A stretch of DNA of 64,000 nucleotides from JAFMJV01 sp963800275. GTDB lineage: Bacteria; Chloroflexota; Limnocylindria; Limnocylindrales; CSP1-4. Below the pieces are notes generated by a model, which was not told the origin of the DNA, searched no databases, and saw nothing but the letters and a program-made list of their open reading frames with translations. The translations under genes and the position numbers were made by a program. The stretch covers positions 124,001-188,000 of the forward strand of contig CAWDAI010000001.1 of the NCBI GenBank assembly GCA_963800275.1, given 5' to 3'. How positions within the stretch are numbered: the stretch's first letter is position 1; each line of letters begins with the position of its first letter. Below are positions 10,769 to 18,841 of this stretch, one piece after another.

Positions 10769-11257
10769 CTAGCCTTCGGCGCTCGTCTCGCCGCCGGGCT
10801 CGCTGCTCGTGGGGCCCTCCCCTTCGGCCGCCTCCGCGCCGTCGAAGGCGTTGAGCTCCATCTGGATGTAGCCCGGCGCCGCCTGGAAGGGCAGTGGTTC
10901 CTGCACGGCCTCGTCGCCCTCGCCGCCCGGGGGCGGCACGAACTGCAACACCACGCGCTCGTCACCCTGCACCAGCTCATAGGTGATGAGCTGGTCAGGC
11001 CGAGTCTCGAACTCGAGGTGCTCCCACGAAGCCACCGAGAGGCAGATCGACAGGGGCGTGAAGAAGGAGGAGACGTCCGGTCGGTCGGCCACGATCCGCT
11101 CGACCCAGCCGGTGCCGTGGGCGACGATCTCGCGTCCGCGCAGGTAGCGGTAGGCCACGGTCTGGCGGAGCAGCGGGCGCAGGAGGTGGTAGATGTCGAC
11201 GGGGTTGGAGACGAGTCCGGCATTGACGAAGAACTTCGCCGGCGGCTCGATCGACAC
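10769..11257 (-). CDS. Conserved-looking hypothetical protein
   Basis: A 162-residue protein begins at a GTG (11257) with GGGAGGG about 6 nt upstream. The first 120 residues (from SIEPPAKFFVNAGLVSNPVD) look like a compact folded domain with tyrosine-, arginine- and histidine-rich segments (YHLLRPLLRQTVAYRYLRGREIV read in parts). The last 40 residues are acidic, Gly/Ser-rich and probably disordered. There is no signal peptide, membrane helix or catalytic motif I recognise. It is divergent from coaX with about 150 bp between them. Function unknown. Confidence 0.6.
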   Translation of the reverse strand: MSIEPPAKFFVNAGLVSNPVDIYHLLRPLLRQTVAYRYLRGREIVAHGTGWVERIVADRPDVSSFFTPLSICLSVASWEHLEFETRPDQLITYELVQGDERVVLQFVPPPGGEGDEAVQEPLPFQAAPGYIQMELNAFDGAEAAEGEGPTSSEPGGETSAEG

Positions 11258-11401
11258 GCACCCTCCCAACCACTGCAGCCCGGCCACGGACCATGGCAGA
11301 CGACGGGACCGATGGTAACGCAGGCTCCCCGGCCCGAAGCGACCCCTGCGCAGGTCGCACCCGGCGGCGGACTCGCCGGGAGGAGCCGCGGCTGGGGGCC
11401 C

Positions 11402-11407
11402 TATCAT
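11402..11407 (+). promoter_or_regulatory. Putative -10 element, leaderless coaX start
   Basis: TATCAT is followed by 6 nt and then the coaX GTG at 11414. No Shine-Dalgarno fits between them, so transcription would begin at or beside the start codon. Confidence 0.5.
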
Positions 11408-11413
11408 CGGCAC

Positions 11414-12238
11414 GTGTTCCTGGCCATCGACATCGGCAACAGCGCCGCCAAGGCCGCGGCCGTGGAGGGTTCGACCATCCACAGCGCGGGGCGACTCGAC
11501 ACGTCCGCGGCCACCGGTGACGACCTGCTCGATGGCCTGCGCGTGCTGGCGGGTGCGCGTGACGAACCACCCGCGGGCATCATCGCGTCCAGCGTGGTCG
11601 ATCGCTGGACCGAGCGCCTGGAGCGGGCGGCAGCGGCGATGGCCCTGCCCCTGACCGTGGTCGCCGCCAGCCACATCCCCATCAGCACGAGCCTGGTCCG
11701 CCCCGACCAGGTCGGACCTGACCGCCTGGTGGCGGCCTGGGCTGCGACCCAGCTCCTCGGGTCCCCGGCCATCATCATCGACCTCGGGACGGCCACCACG
11801 GTCGACGCCGTGGACGAGGACGGATTCTTCCTGGGCGGGGCCATCCTGCCGGGACTCGAGCTGGCCGCCGAGTCGCTGGCGGAGGGAACGGCCCGGCTGC
11901 CGCGCATCGAGCTGCGGCTCCCTCGCGAGGCCATCGGCACCGATACCGCCTCGGCCATCACCAGCGGGGTCGTGCTCGGCCACATCGGAGCCGTGCGCGA
12001 GCTGGCCCTGCGCATGCACGCGCAGCTGGACCGCGCGGGCGCACCGGAGCGAGCGACCAGGGTCGTGGTCACCGGCGGCCACAGCGCGGCCAGCTGGGCC
12101 GAGGCCGCCTGGCGCGAGCCGGCCGGACCGGGGCTGCCGGCCATCGCCGACGAGCGCGACCCCGACCTCGTGCTGCGCGGCCTGGGCCTGCTGGCCGAGC
12201 AGCTGCGCGAGCGTCCCGCCGCAGGAGGTGTCCGATGA
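11414..12238 (+). CDS. coaX: Type III pantothenate kinase
   Basis: CoaX phosphorylates pantothenate, the first committed step of coenzyme A synthesis. The 274-residue protein has the ASKHA-fold phosphate motif at the extreme N-terminus (FLAIDIGNSAAK), then GPDRLVAAWAA and IIIDLGTATTVD, and a C-terminal DPDLVLRGLGLL. These identify the type III family rather than CoaA or CoaW. The GTG at 11414 is chosen because the family begins at this beta strand and a TATCAT element lies 6 nt upstream. Its stop overlaps coaBC by 4 bp, making it the first gene of coaX-coaBC-panB-panC. Confidence 0.92.
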   Translation: MFLAIDIGNSAAKAAAVEGSTIHSAGRLDTSAATGDDLLDGLRVLAGARDEPPAGIIASSVVDRWTERLERAAAAMALPLTVVAASHIPISTSLVRPDQVGPDRLVAAWAATQLLGSPAIIIDLGTATTVDAVDEDGFFLGGAILPGLELAAESLAEGTARLPRIELRLPREAIGTDTASAITSGVVLGHIGAVRELALRMHAQLDRAGAPERATRVVVTGGHSAASWAEAAWREPAGPGLPAIADERDPDLVLRGLGLLAEQLRERPAAGGVR

Positions 12239-13527
12239 CCAAGGGACCGCTCCACGGCCGCCTGGTGCTGCTGGGCGTGACCGGCTCCATCGCCGCCTAC
12301 AAGGCGGCCGAGCTGTTGCGCGAGCTGACCCGCGCCGGCGCGGAGGTGCAGGTCATGATGAGCGAAGCCGCGACCCACTTCGTCGGGCCTCTGACCATGG
12401 AGGCCCTCTCCGGCCGCGCCGTGATGCGCGACCCGTTGGAGCTGCAGGGAGACCGCCGCATCGGCCACATCGTGGCGGCTGACAGCGCCGACGCCATCCT
12501 GGTGGCGCCGGCCACCGCCCATTGGCTGGGCGCCATGGCCAACGGCCTCGCCGCCGACGTCATCACGGCCACCTGCCTCGCCAGCTCGGCGCCGGTGATC
12601 GTGGCTCCCGCCATGGACGGCGACATGTACGCCCACCCCGCCACTACCGCCAACGTCGCCCGCCTGCGCGCGTTCGGCTACACGGTGGTGGAGCCGGGCC
12701 ACGGGGCGCTGGCCTCCGGCCAGGAGGGTGTCGGCCGCCTGGCCCCGCTGCCGCAGCTGGTGGCCGCGGTGGTGGACGCCGTCGCCGACCGGCCCGTCCG
12801 CCAGCCAGACCTCGCGGCCCGTCCGCCGCGCTTGACGCCAGCCCGGACCGACCTCGCCGACTGGCACGTGCTCGTGACCGCCGGCGGCACGGCCGAGCCC
12901 ATCGACCCGGTGCGCTTCCTGGGCAACCGCTCCAGCGGGCGCATGGGCCTGGCCGTGGCCCGTGCCGCCGCAGCCCGCGGCGCCCGCGTGACGCTGGTCA
13001 AGGGCACCACCAGCGTGCCCGTGCCCGACGGCCTCACCGTGATCGCGGCGGAGACCGCAGCCGAGATGCGGGAGGCCGTGCTGACACTGCTGCCGGGTGC
13101 CGACGCCCTGGTCATGGCCGCGGCCGTGGCCGACTTCCGGCCGGCGTCGCCGGCGGCCGTGAAGCTCCCGCGCGTCGACGGCCTGCAGCTGACCCTGGAG
13201 CCGACCGCGGACATCCTGGCGGAGGCTGCGGCGCAGGCCCGTGCGTCCGGTGCCGGACCGGCCGCACGGCCGGTCATCGTGGGCTTCGCGGCCGAGACCG
13301 GCTCGCTCGCACGAGCCCCGGAGAAGGCCGCCCGCAAGGGCGTGGACCTGCTCGTGGCCAACGACGTCGCCGAGCCCGGATCGGGCTTCGGCAGCGATAC
13401 CAACCGGGTCACCATCGTGGTGCCCGGTGCCGAGCCCGAAGCCTGGCCACAGCTGTCCAAGTCGGAGGTCGCCGAGCGGCTGCTCGACCGGATCGCGGCG
13501 CTGCGTGCCGCGGGCAGTGCAGAATGA
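12235..13527 (+). CDS. coaBC: Bifunctional phosphopantothenoylcysteine decarboxylase / phosphopantothenate-cysteine ligase
   Basis: CoaBC joins cysteine to 4'-phosphopantothenate and then decarboxylates the product, giving 4'-phosphopantetheine. The N-terminal CoaC half is a flavoprotein fold: VTGSIAAYKAAELLRELTRA, a probable catalytic His in RRIGHIVAA, and LVAPATAHWLGAMANGLA. The C-terminal CoaB half starts near residue 205 (VLVTAGGTAEPIDPVRFLGN, then RSSGRMGLAVA) and keeps the DLLVANDV strand. The 430-residue length fits the fusion common in bacteria. The ATG overlaps the coaX stop by 4 bp and panB starts 5 bp downstream. Confidence 0.94.
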   Translation: MTKGPLHGRLVLLGVTGSIAAYKAAELLRELTRAGAEVQVMMSEAATHFVGPLTMEALSGRAVMRDPLELQGDRRIGHIVAADSADAILVAPATAHWLGAMANGLAADVITATCLASSAPVIVAPAMDGDMYAHPATTANVARLRAFGYTVVEPGHGALASGQEGVGRLAPLPQLVAAVVDAVADRPVRQPDLAARPPRLTPARTDLADWHVLVTAGGTAEPIDPVRFLGNRSSGRMGLAVARAAAARGARVTLVKGTTSVPVPDGLTVIAAETAAEMREAVLTLLPGADALVMAAAVADFRPASPAAVKLPRVDGLQLTLEPTADILAEAAAQARASGAGPAARPVIVGFAAETGSLARAPEKAARKGVDLLVANDVAEPGSGFGSDTNRVTIVVPGAEPEAWPQLSKSEVAERLLDRIAALRAAGSAE

Positions 13528-13531
13528 CGGC

Positions 13532-14440
13532 ATGAGCGACCCCAAGCCCGTCCGCCGCATCACCACCGCCGACATCGCACGCATGTACGAGGCCGGCCAG
13601 CGGTTCGCCACCATCACGGCCTACGACTACCCCACCGCGCGCATCGTGGACGAGGCCGGCATCCCGCTCATCCTCGTTGGCGACACCGTGGGCATGGTCA
13701 TGCTCGGCTATGACACGACCGTGCGCGTGACCGTCGAGGAGATGCTGCACCACACGCGGGCGGTGAGCCGGGGCGCCAAGCACGCCCTGGTGGTGGGGGA
13801 CATGCCCTTCCTCAGCTACGGCCTGTCCATCGACGAATCGGTCGAGAACGCGGGTCGCTTCCTGTCCGAGGCCTATGCCCAGGCCATCAAGCTGGAAGGC
13901 GGCGTGCGTTCGGCCCGGACCATCGAGGCCATCGTCAGCAGCGGCATTCCCGTGGTCGGCCACATCGGCCTGACCCCCCAGGCGGTCAATCAGCTGGGCG
14001 GCTTCCGCGTCCAGGGGAGATCCAAGGAATCGGCTCGCAAGCTCATCGCCGATGCGCTCGCGGTGCAGGAGGCGGGCGCCTTCGCGGTCGTGCTCGAGCT
14101 CGTTCCGGCCGAGCTGGCCCGGGCCATCACGGAACGCCTCTCGATCCCCACCATCGGCATCGGCTCCGGCCCGCACACCTCGGGCGAGATCCAGGTCATC
14201 ACCGACATCGTCGGGCTGACACAGGGCCACACCCCACGACACGCTCGCCGCTTCGGTGAGGTCGGGGCCGCCCTGGCGGCGGCGGTTCGCGCCTACCAGG
14301 AGGCGGTCCTGAGCGGGGATTTCCCGGCGGAGTCCGAATCGAGCTCCATGTCGCCGGAGGTCCTCGACGAGGTCCTGGGACGCAGCGAGCTCGACCGCGC
14401 CGGATCTCCCCTCTCCATCCCGCTCGACCGCGACCTCTGA
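13532..14440 (+). CDS. panB: 3-methyl-2-oxobutanoate hydroxymethyltransferase (ketopantoate hydroxymethyltransferase)
   Basis: PanB transfers a hydroxymethyl group from methylene-tetrahydrofolate to 2-ketoisovalerate, giving ketopantoate. The sequence shows the TIM-barrel hallmarks: TITAYDYPTARIVDEAGI, ILVGDTVGMVMLGYDTT, VVGDMPFLSYG, IKLEGG, VVGHIGLTPQAVNQLGGFRV, and the terminal ITDIVGL. The ATG at 13532 lies 5 bp after the coaBC stop and yields 302 residues, slightly longer than the E. coli enzyme because of a Ser-rich C-terminal tail. It lies in the coaX-coaBC-panB-panC operon. Confidence 0.94.
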   Translation: MSDPKPVRRITTADIARMYEAGQRFATITAYDYPTARIVDEAGIPLILVGDTVGMVMLGYDTTVRVTVEEMLHHTRAVSRGAKHALVVGDMPFLSYGLSIDESVENAGRFLSEAYAQAIKLEGGVRSARTIEAIVSSGIPVVGHIGLTPQAVNQLGGFRVQGRSKESARKLIADALAVQEAGAFAVVLELVPAELARAITERLSIPTIGIGSGPHTSGEIQVITDIVGLTQGHTPRHARRFGEVGAALAAAVRAYQEAVLSGDFPAESESSSMSPEVLDEVLGRSELDRAGSPLSIPLDRDL

Positions 14441-14470
14441 TCGCCGCCGTTCGACTCGACGCGTGAGGCC

Positions 14471-15316
14471 ATGACCCGGGTACTGCGCACCCGCGCCGAG
14501 CTGCGGGCCGCCCTCGCCTCGGCAGCCCGGCCGGTGGGCCTGGTGCCGACCATGGGCTGGCTGCACGACGGCCATCGCGCGCTCCTTCGACGCGCACGCG
14601 GGGAGAACGCGGCCACGGTCGTGACGATCTTCGTCAACCCCCGCCAATTCGACGACGAAGGCGACTACACCCGCTACCCGCGCGATACTGCCGCCGATCT
14701 CGCGGTCTGCGAGGCAGAGGGCGCCGACATCGTCTGGCTGCCCGACCCCGATGAGGTCTATCCCCCGGGTTTCGACACCACCGTCAGCGTGGGCGCGGTG
14801 GCCCGGCCGCTGGAAGGCGCGGCCCGCCCCGGCCACTTCGATGGCGTGGCCACGGTGGTGGCCATCCTCTTCGCGCTGGTCGGTGCCGAGCGGGCCTACT
14901 TCGGGCAGAAGGACGCCCAGCAGGTGATGGTCATCCGGCGCATGGCCGCCGACCTGGCCCTGCCTACCGAGGTCGTCGCCTGCCCCACGGTGCGCGAACC
15001 CGACGGCCTCGCGCTCTCGTCGCGTAACGTCCACCTCAACGAGCAGGAACGGGCGGCCGCGCCGGTGCTCGGCCGAGCCCTGGCCGCGGCGGCCGAGGCC
15101 TATGCGGCAGGTGAGCGAGAGGCGCCTGTGCTGCGCGCGCTGATGGAGGAGATCCTGGCCCTGGAGCCGCTGGCGCAGGTGGAATATGTGTCGGTGGCCG
15201 ATGCCCTCACCCTGGCCGAGCTCGACCGGGTCACCGGCACAGCGCTGCTGTCGCTGGCGGTGAGCTTCGGGACCACACGGCTCATCGACAATCGACTCAT
15301 CGGCGGGGAGGACTGA
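14471..15316 (+). CDS. panC: Pantoate-beta-alanine ligase (pantothenate synthetase)
   Basis: PanC condenses pantoate with beta-alanine at the expense of ATP. The 281-residue protein has the nucleotidyltransferase motifs VPTMGWLHDGHRALL (the HIGH-type element), FVNPRQFDDEGDYTRYPR, ARPGHFDGVATVV, FGQKDAQQ and SSRNVHLN, in the family order. It starts 30 bp after panB. The usual fourth pathway gene panD (aspartate decarboxylase) is not next to it; beta-alanine must be supplied from elsewhere. Confidence 0.94.
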   Translation: MTRVLRTRAELRAALASAARPVGLVPTMGWLHDGHRALLRRARGENAATVVTIFVNPRQFDDEGDYTRYPRDTAADLAVCEAEGADIVWLPDPDEVYPPGFDTTVSVGAVARPLEGAARPGHFDGVATVVAILFALVGAERAYFGQKDAQQVMVIRRMAADLALPTEVVACPTVREPDGLALSSRNVHLNEQERAAAPVLGRALAAAAEAYAAGEREAPVLRALMEEILALEPLAQVEYVSVADALTLAELDRVTGTALLSLAVSFGTTRLIDNRLIGGED

Positions 15317-15318
15317 GC

Positions 15319-15390
15319 ATGCGTATCGCCGCTGCCAAGCGTCGCCGCTCGATCGCCGAGCTGAGCGACGACCCGCCTAGCCTGACCTGA
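15319..15390 (+). CDS. Small basic ORF directly after panC
   Basis: A 23-codon ORF begins 2 bp after the panC stop, with GGGGAGGACTGAGC ahead of its ATG, a strong ribosome site. The peptide starts MRIAAAKRRRSIAEL and ends in an acidic/proline stretch. Its 3' end overlaps the end of the convergent gene by 14 bp. The position and ribosome site suggest translation, but there is no homology I can name and it may be spurious. Confidence 0.35.
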   Translation: MRIAAAKRRRSIAELSDDPPSLT

Positions 15391-16558
15391 CCGGGGCGTC
15401 GAGCCGGTCCAGCAGCGCGTCGATGTCGAACCAGTCGGCCACGACCTGCTTGATCACCTCGATCTTGCGGTGGTCCTGCACGTGCGTCTTGATCAGCAGG
15501 TGGTGCAGCTCGCTGGCCACGGGGTAGATCTCGTGGGGCACGAGCAGGGCGAAGATGCCGGCCGCCCTGAGGGCCTCGATGTCCCGCTCCGATGGCCGGC
15601 GGTCGTTGGTGAAGACGATGCCCGAGAGCGAGTGCGAGGAGGGATCGTCAGGGGCGCGGCCGAAGCGCGGGCTCGCCCCGGGACGCCCGACCAGCTCTGG
15701 CGACTCGCGCAGGAGCCGCTCGGTCTCGTTGGCCGCGATCACCGCCGCGATGATGTCCGAGCGGTCGCCCTGCACGATGAGCAGCGAACCCGGGCCCACC
15801 TTCTCCAGCACGTGGTGAGCCTGGCCCGAGCCGATGGCGATGTGCTCGATGAGCCGGTCCATGTCTTCGCCCGAGCTGAGGATCTCACCCTGGATCTGCT
15901 CGATGAGCATGGAGAGCGTGGGGTTGGCCAGCAATGGTCGGTAGGGCAGGATGCCCAGCAGGTCGATGCCGTGCAGGGCCAGGCCGCGGTCCAGGATGTC
16001 GGGCAGCGACGGGTCCGTCTCGACGTCGACCTTGTTGATGACGGCGCCCACGAGGGGCACGCCGCGCTGCGCGAAGAGCGCCTGGTTGAGCACGATCTCA
16101 TCGATGGGGCGGCCGACGCCGCCCTCACTCACGATGACCACGGGGGCCTGCATCATGGCCGCCACCTCGGCGTTGGAGAGTCCGACCACCGAGCCCACGC
16201 CTGCGTGTCCGGTGCCTTCCACGATGAGGGCGTCGTGCCCCTGCCTGAGGTTCTGGTGGGCGACACGGATCTTGCTGGCCAGGTCCTCGGTCACCTCCCC
16301 GCGGATGAAGGCCTTGGTGAAGCCGCGCGGCAGATGCACCGGGCTCATGTCGATGAAGCGGTCCTCGAGCCCGAACAGTTCCTTCATGAGGATGGCGTCC
16401 TCGTCAGCGGGCACGTCGTCCACCATGGCGTAGCGCTGCCCCACCGGCTTGACGAAAGCCGTCGAGATGCCGCGGTCGATGAGCGCGGCCAGGAGGCCCA
16501 GGGCCAGTGTCGTCTTGCCGTGGTTGCGGCCGGTAGCAGCGAGGTAGAGCTGTCGCAT
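15377..16558 (-). CDS. DRTGG-domain protein with BioD-like P-loop domain
   Basis: The 393-residue protein starts with a dethiobiotin-synthetase-like ATPase domain: P-loop ATGRNHGKTTLALGLL, then FVKPVGQRY, and VEGTGHAGVGSVVGLSNAEVAAM. The middle region (near residues 215-325, SGQAHHVLEKVGPGSLLIVQGDR and SGIVFTNDRRPSERD) resembles the DRTGG domain found in N-terminal extensions of phosphotransacetylases and in CBS-DRTGG proteins. The combination is seen in stand-alone 'AAA family ATPase / cobyrinic acid synthase-like' proteins of unknown substrate. No phosphotransacetylase domain is present. It is leaderless: TACCCT sits 7 nt before the ATG. It is divergent from the HAD gene. Confidence 0.75.
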   Translation of the reverse strand: MRQLYLAATGRNHGKTTLALGLLAALIDRGISTAFVKPVGQRYAMVDDVPADEDAILMKELFGLEDRFIDMSPVHLPRGFTKAFIRGEVTEDLASKIRVAHQNLRQGHDALIVEGTGHAGVGSVVGLSNAEVAAMMQAPVVIVSEGGVGRPIDEIVLNQALFAQRGVPLVGAVINKVDVETDPSLPDILDRGLALHGIDLLGILPYRPLLANPTLSMLIEQIQGEILSSGEDMDRLIEHIAIGSGQAHHVLEKVGPGSLLIVQGDRSDIIAAVIAANETERLLRESPELVGRPGASPRFGRAPDDPSSHSLSGIVFTNDRRPSERDIEALRAAGIFALLVPHEIYPVASELHHLLIKTHVQDHRKIEVIKQVVADWFDIDALLDRLDAPVRSG

Positions 16559-16565
16559 GCACCGA

Positions 16566-16571
16566 AGGGTA
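16566..16571 (-). promoter_or_regulatory. Putative -10 element, leaderless DRTGG-protein start
   Basis: TACCCT on the minus strand is followed by 7 nt and the ATG at 16558, with no Shine-Dalgarno between. It faces the divergent HAD promoter only 15 bp away. Confidence 0.45.
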
Positions 16572-16586
16572 CGGCCGCCGAGCCGG

Positions 16587-16592
16587 TAGCAT
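16587..16592 (+). promoter_or_regulatory. Putative -10 element, leaderless HAD hydrolase start
   Basis: TAGCAT is followed by 7 nt and the GTG at 16600. There is no Shine-Dalgarno sequence. Confidence 0.45.
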
Positions 16593-16599
16593 CGGGGAC

Positions 16600-17205
16600 G
16601 TGAACACCGTCGTCTTCGACCTGGGCGGGGTCCTCGTGGACTGGGACCCCCGCTATCTGCTGCGAGAGCTCATGCCCGGCCGCGAGGCCGAGATGGAGGC
16701 CCTGCTCGCCGATGTCCTCAACCATGCCTGGAACCTGGAGCGCGACAAGGGCGACTCATGGGCGGAGGCGATGGCCGCGCTGAAGCTTGGATACCCCGTT
16801 TGGGCCGAGATCTTCGATGCCTACACCGAGCGCTGGCCCGAAACGCTCGCCGGCTCGCACGACGCCACCGTGGCCATCCTGCACGAGCTCAAGGAACGGC
16901 GGGTACCGCTCTACGCCCTGAGCAACTGGTCGGCAGAGATGTTCCCGCACGCGGAGGAGAAGTACGACTGGCTCGAGCTCTTCGACGGAGTCGTGGTCTC
17001 CGGCCGCGTGAAGATGATCAAGCCCGACCGTGAGATCTTCGACTACCTGCTGGACACGTTCCAGCTGCGGGCGGCAGACCTGCTCTTCATCGATGACCAC
17101 GAGCCCAACGTGGTGGCGGCCCGCTCGTACGGCATCGCGGCCCACCTCTTCCGGGGTGCGGAAGGCTTGCGCCGGGAGTTGGTCACGGGAGGATTCCTCG
17201 ACTGA
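16600..17205 (+). CDS. HAD-superfamily phosphatase, subfamily IA
   Basis: The 201-residue protein has the HAD motifs in order. Motif I is VVFDLGGVLVDW, in which the second aspartate of DxD is replaced by Gly, as in epoxide-hydrolase/YihX-type members. Motif II is the serine or threonine of YALSNWS. Motif III lysine lies in KMIKPDREIF, and motif IV is LLFIDDHEPNVVAA. The helical cap lies between motifs I and II. YihX-like HADs dephosphorylate sugar phosphates such as glucose 1-phosphate, but the substrate here is not known. The GTG start is set by the TAGCAT element 7 nt upstream. Confidence 0.82.
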   Translation: MNTVVFDLGGVLVDWDPRYLLRELMPGREAEMEALLADVLNHAWNLERDKGDSWAEAMAALKLGYPVWAEIFDAYTERWPETLAGSHDATVAILHELKERRVPLYALSNWSAEMFPHAEEKYDWLELFDGVVVSGRVKMIKPDREIFDYLLDTFQLRAADLLFIDDHEPNVVAARSYGIAAHLFRGAEGLRRELVTGGFLD

Positions 17206-17338
17206 TCGAGGCCACCGGCGAGGGGGCGGCGGGCCTGCCCTGCCGGACTTGGTGAGGCTTGGTACCGTGCGCCCGACGAGATGGTGCGCTCGGAGGGCCT
17301 GCCCGCCCCTCCCGCGGCCCGAGCCACAAGGAGAACGC

Positions 17339-18067
17339 ATGCCCCGAACCCGACAGGTAACGCTCGGCCTCGCGACCGCCATCCTGGCGCTCGCCAGCCT
17401 GGGCCTGCCGGCAGCCGCTGCCGACGACACGGGCACCCTCGCCATCGTCAACGGACGGCCCGGTGCCGCGGTCGATATCTGCATCGGCAAGCGCGAGCTC
17501 CGCTCCAATGCGCCCTACGGCTCGGTCTTCCGCAAGAACGTCATCAAGCCCGGCCGGAAGGTCATCCGCTTCTTCAAGGGGAACGACGCACGGACCTGTG
17601 GCGGCAGGCGTTTCGCCTCGCGTGTGATCGAGGTCGCGCCGGGCACGGACCTGACCATCGTGCTCACGCGGCGCGCGCCCAAGGTCGTCATCTTCGACAA
17701 CACGGACCCCTACTTCCTGGGTCAGGTCCCGCCTCGGGGTGAGCCCCTCACGAGCGCGGTCTTCGGGTGGCGCTCCGCCGCCGACTTCGCGGCCGATCTC
17801 CACTTCACCTGGTGGTCCCCCAACCCCGAACAGCCCATCAGCCCGGCCGACGACCCGGTCTGGAACAAGGGCGACGAGTTCACCTACGGCACCGAGCCGA
17901 ACGTGCTCTGGCGGGTCCGGGCCACCAAGTCCGGCACGGATGTGACCTTCGCCCAGAGGTCGGCCATGACCAGGGTCAGCCGGCGATACGAGTGGATCCT
18001 CGTGGGCACCTACCGCGCCAATGCCCAGTTCGTGCTCATCAACCGGGGCGTCTCACAGCCCTCGTAG
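17339..18067 (+). CDS. Secreted protein of unknown function (paralogue 1)
   Basis: The 242-residue protein has a clear Sec signal peptide (MPRTRQVTLGLATAILALA, cleavage probably after PAAAA near residue 29). The mature part starts GTLAIVNGRPGAAVDICIG. A central block ends APKVVIFDNTDPYFLGQVPPRG, followed by a tryptophan-rich segment (FTWWSPNPEQPIS) and a terminal strand RYEWILVGTYRANAQFVLIN. Two cysteines (CIG and RTCGG) could form a disulfide. The overall beta-strand pattern distantly recalls DUF4397-type exported domains, but I cannot assign it. It has AAGGAG before the ATG, and a paralogue follows 18 bp downstream. Confidence 0.7.
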   Translation: MPRTRQVTLGLATAILALASLGLPAAAADDTGTLAIVNGRPGAAVDICIGKRELRSNAPYGSVFRKNVIKPGRKVIRFFKGNDARTCGGRRFASRVIEVAPGTDLTIVLTRRAPKVVIFDNTDPYFLGQVPPRGEPLTSAVFGWRSAADFAADLHFTWWSPNPEQPISPADDPVWNKGDEFTYGTEPNVLWRVRATKSGTDVTFAQRSAMTRVSRRYEWILVGTYRANAQFVLINRGVSQPS

Positions 18068-18085
18068 CAGCCACGGGAGGAATCC

Positions 18086-18823
18086 ATGCACGGTATCCGC
18101 AAGCTCTTGCTCGGCGGCGCGGCGTCCGCCCTCGTGCTGACCAGCCTGGCCGTGCCGGCCGCCGCCTCTGACGCGCGGGGCACGCTGGCGATCGTCAACG
18201 GCAGGGCGGGCCAGAAGATCGACGTCTGCATCGGACGGAAGGAGAAGCGCACGGCGCTGCCCTATGGCGCCACCTACGAGCAGGACGTGATCGGTACCGG
18301 CAAGAAGGTCTTGCGTTTCTACAAGGTCAATCGGCGCAAGACCTGCGCCGGCACGCTCATCGCCAAGCGGCGCCTGCAGGTCACTCCCGGCAGCGATCAG
18401 ACGGTGGTGGTCACCAGGCGGGCGCCCCGGGTGCTCGTCTTCGACAACACCGATCCCTTCCTCGGCCAGATCCCGCCGCGGGGACCGGCCCTGCCCGATT
18501 CGGCCTACGCCATCCGTCACGCCGCGGAGTTCGGGGCCTCCCTCAAGGGCTCCGTCTGGTCGGTCGTCGACGAGCAGTACCTGTCGCCGTTCCCCAGCCT
18601 CATCCCGCTCTGGAACAAGGGCGATGAGCGTACCGAGAGCGCGGCCCCGGCCGGCGTCTTCATCGGGGTCGCGGCCGGCGTCTCCGGGCGGAGCGAACCG
18701 GTCGCCCAGCGCATCGCCCGCTTCCGTCCCGGCGTGCGCTACGAATACGTGCTCGTGGGCACCAAGCCGGGCAACGCCCGCATGGCCCTCATCAAGCGGG
18801 GCGTCTCCGCGGTCTCGCCCTAG
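18086..18823 (+). CDS. Secreted protein of unknown function (paralogue 2)
   Basis: The 245-residue protein is a tandem paralogue of the preceding gene. They share a signal peptide (MHGIRKLLLGGAASALVLTS, cleavage after PAAAS), GTLAIVNGR, a VCIGRKEKR block like ICIGKRELR, the cysteine in KTCAG, RRAPRVLVFDNTDPFLGQIPPRG read in two parts, the WNKGDE motif and the terminal RYEYVLVGTKPGNARMALIKRGVS. The region between the two conserved blocks has diverged strongly. The ATG has GGGAGGAATCC upstream, and the gene is probably cotranscribed with paralogue 1. The conserved cysteines and export signal suggest an extracytoplasmic role; function unknown. Confidence 0.7.
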   Translation: MHGIRKLLLGGAASALVLTSLAVPAAASDARGTLAIVNGRAGQKIDVCIGRKEKRTALPYGATYEQDVIGTGKKVLRFYKVNRRKTCAGTLIAKRRLQVTPGSDQTVVVTRRAPRVLVFDNTDPFLGQIPPRGPALPDSAYAIRHAAEFGASLKGSVWSVVDEQYLSPFPSLIPLWNKGDERTESAAPAGVFIGVAAGVSGRSEPVAQRIARFRPGVRYEYVLVGTKPGNARMALIKRGVSAVSP

Positions 18824-18841
18824 CCCGGCGCCTCGCCCGGC

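Noticed and set aside
10769..12082. Minus-strand ORF of 437 residues opposite coaX
   Set aside because: Only the part after the GTG at 11257 looks like real protein; the upstream part is the complement of coaX.
12678..13617. Long minus-strand ORFs opposite coaBC
   Set aside because: Gly/Arg/His-rich shadows of a strong coding frame in GC-rich DNA; no motifs or start signals.
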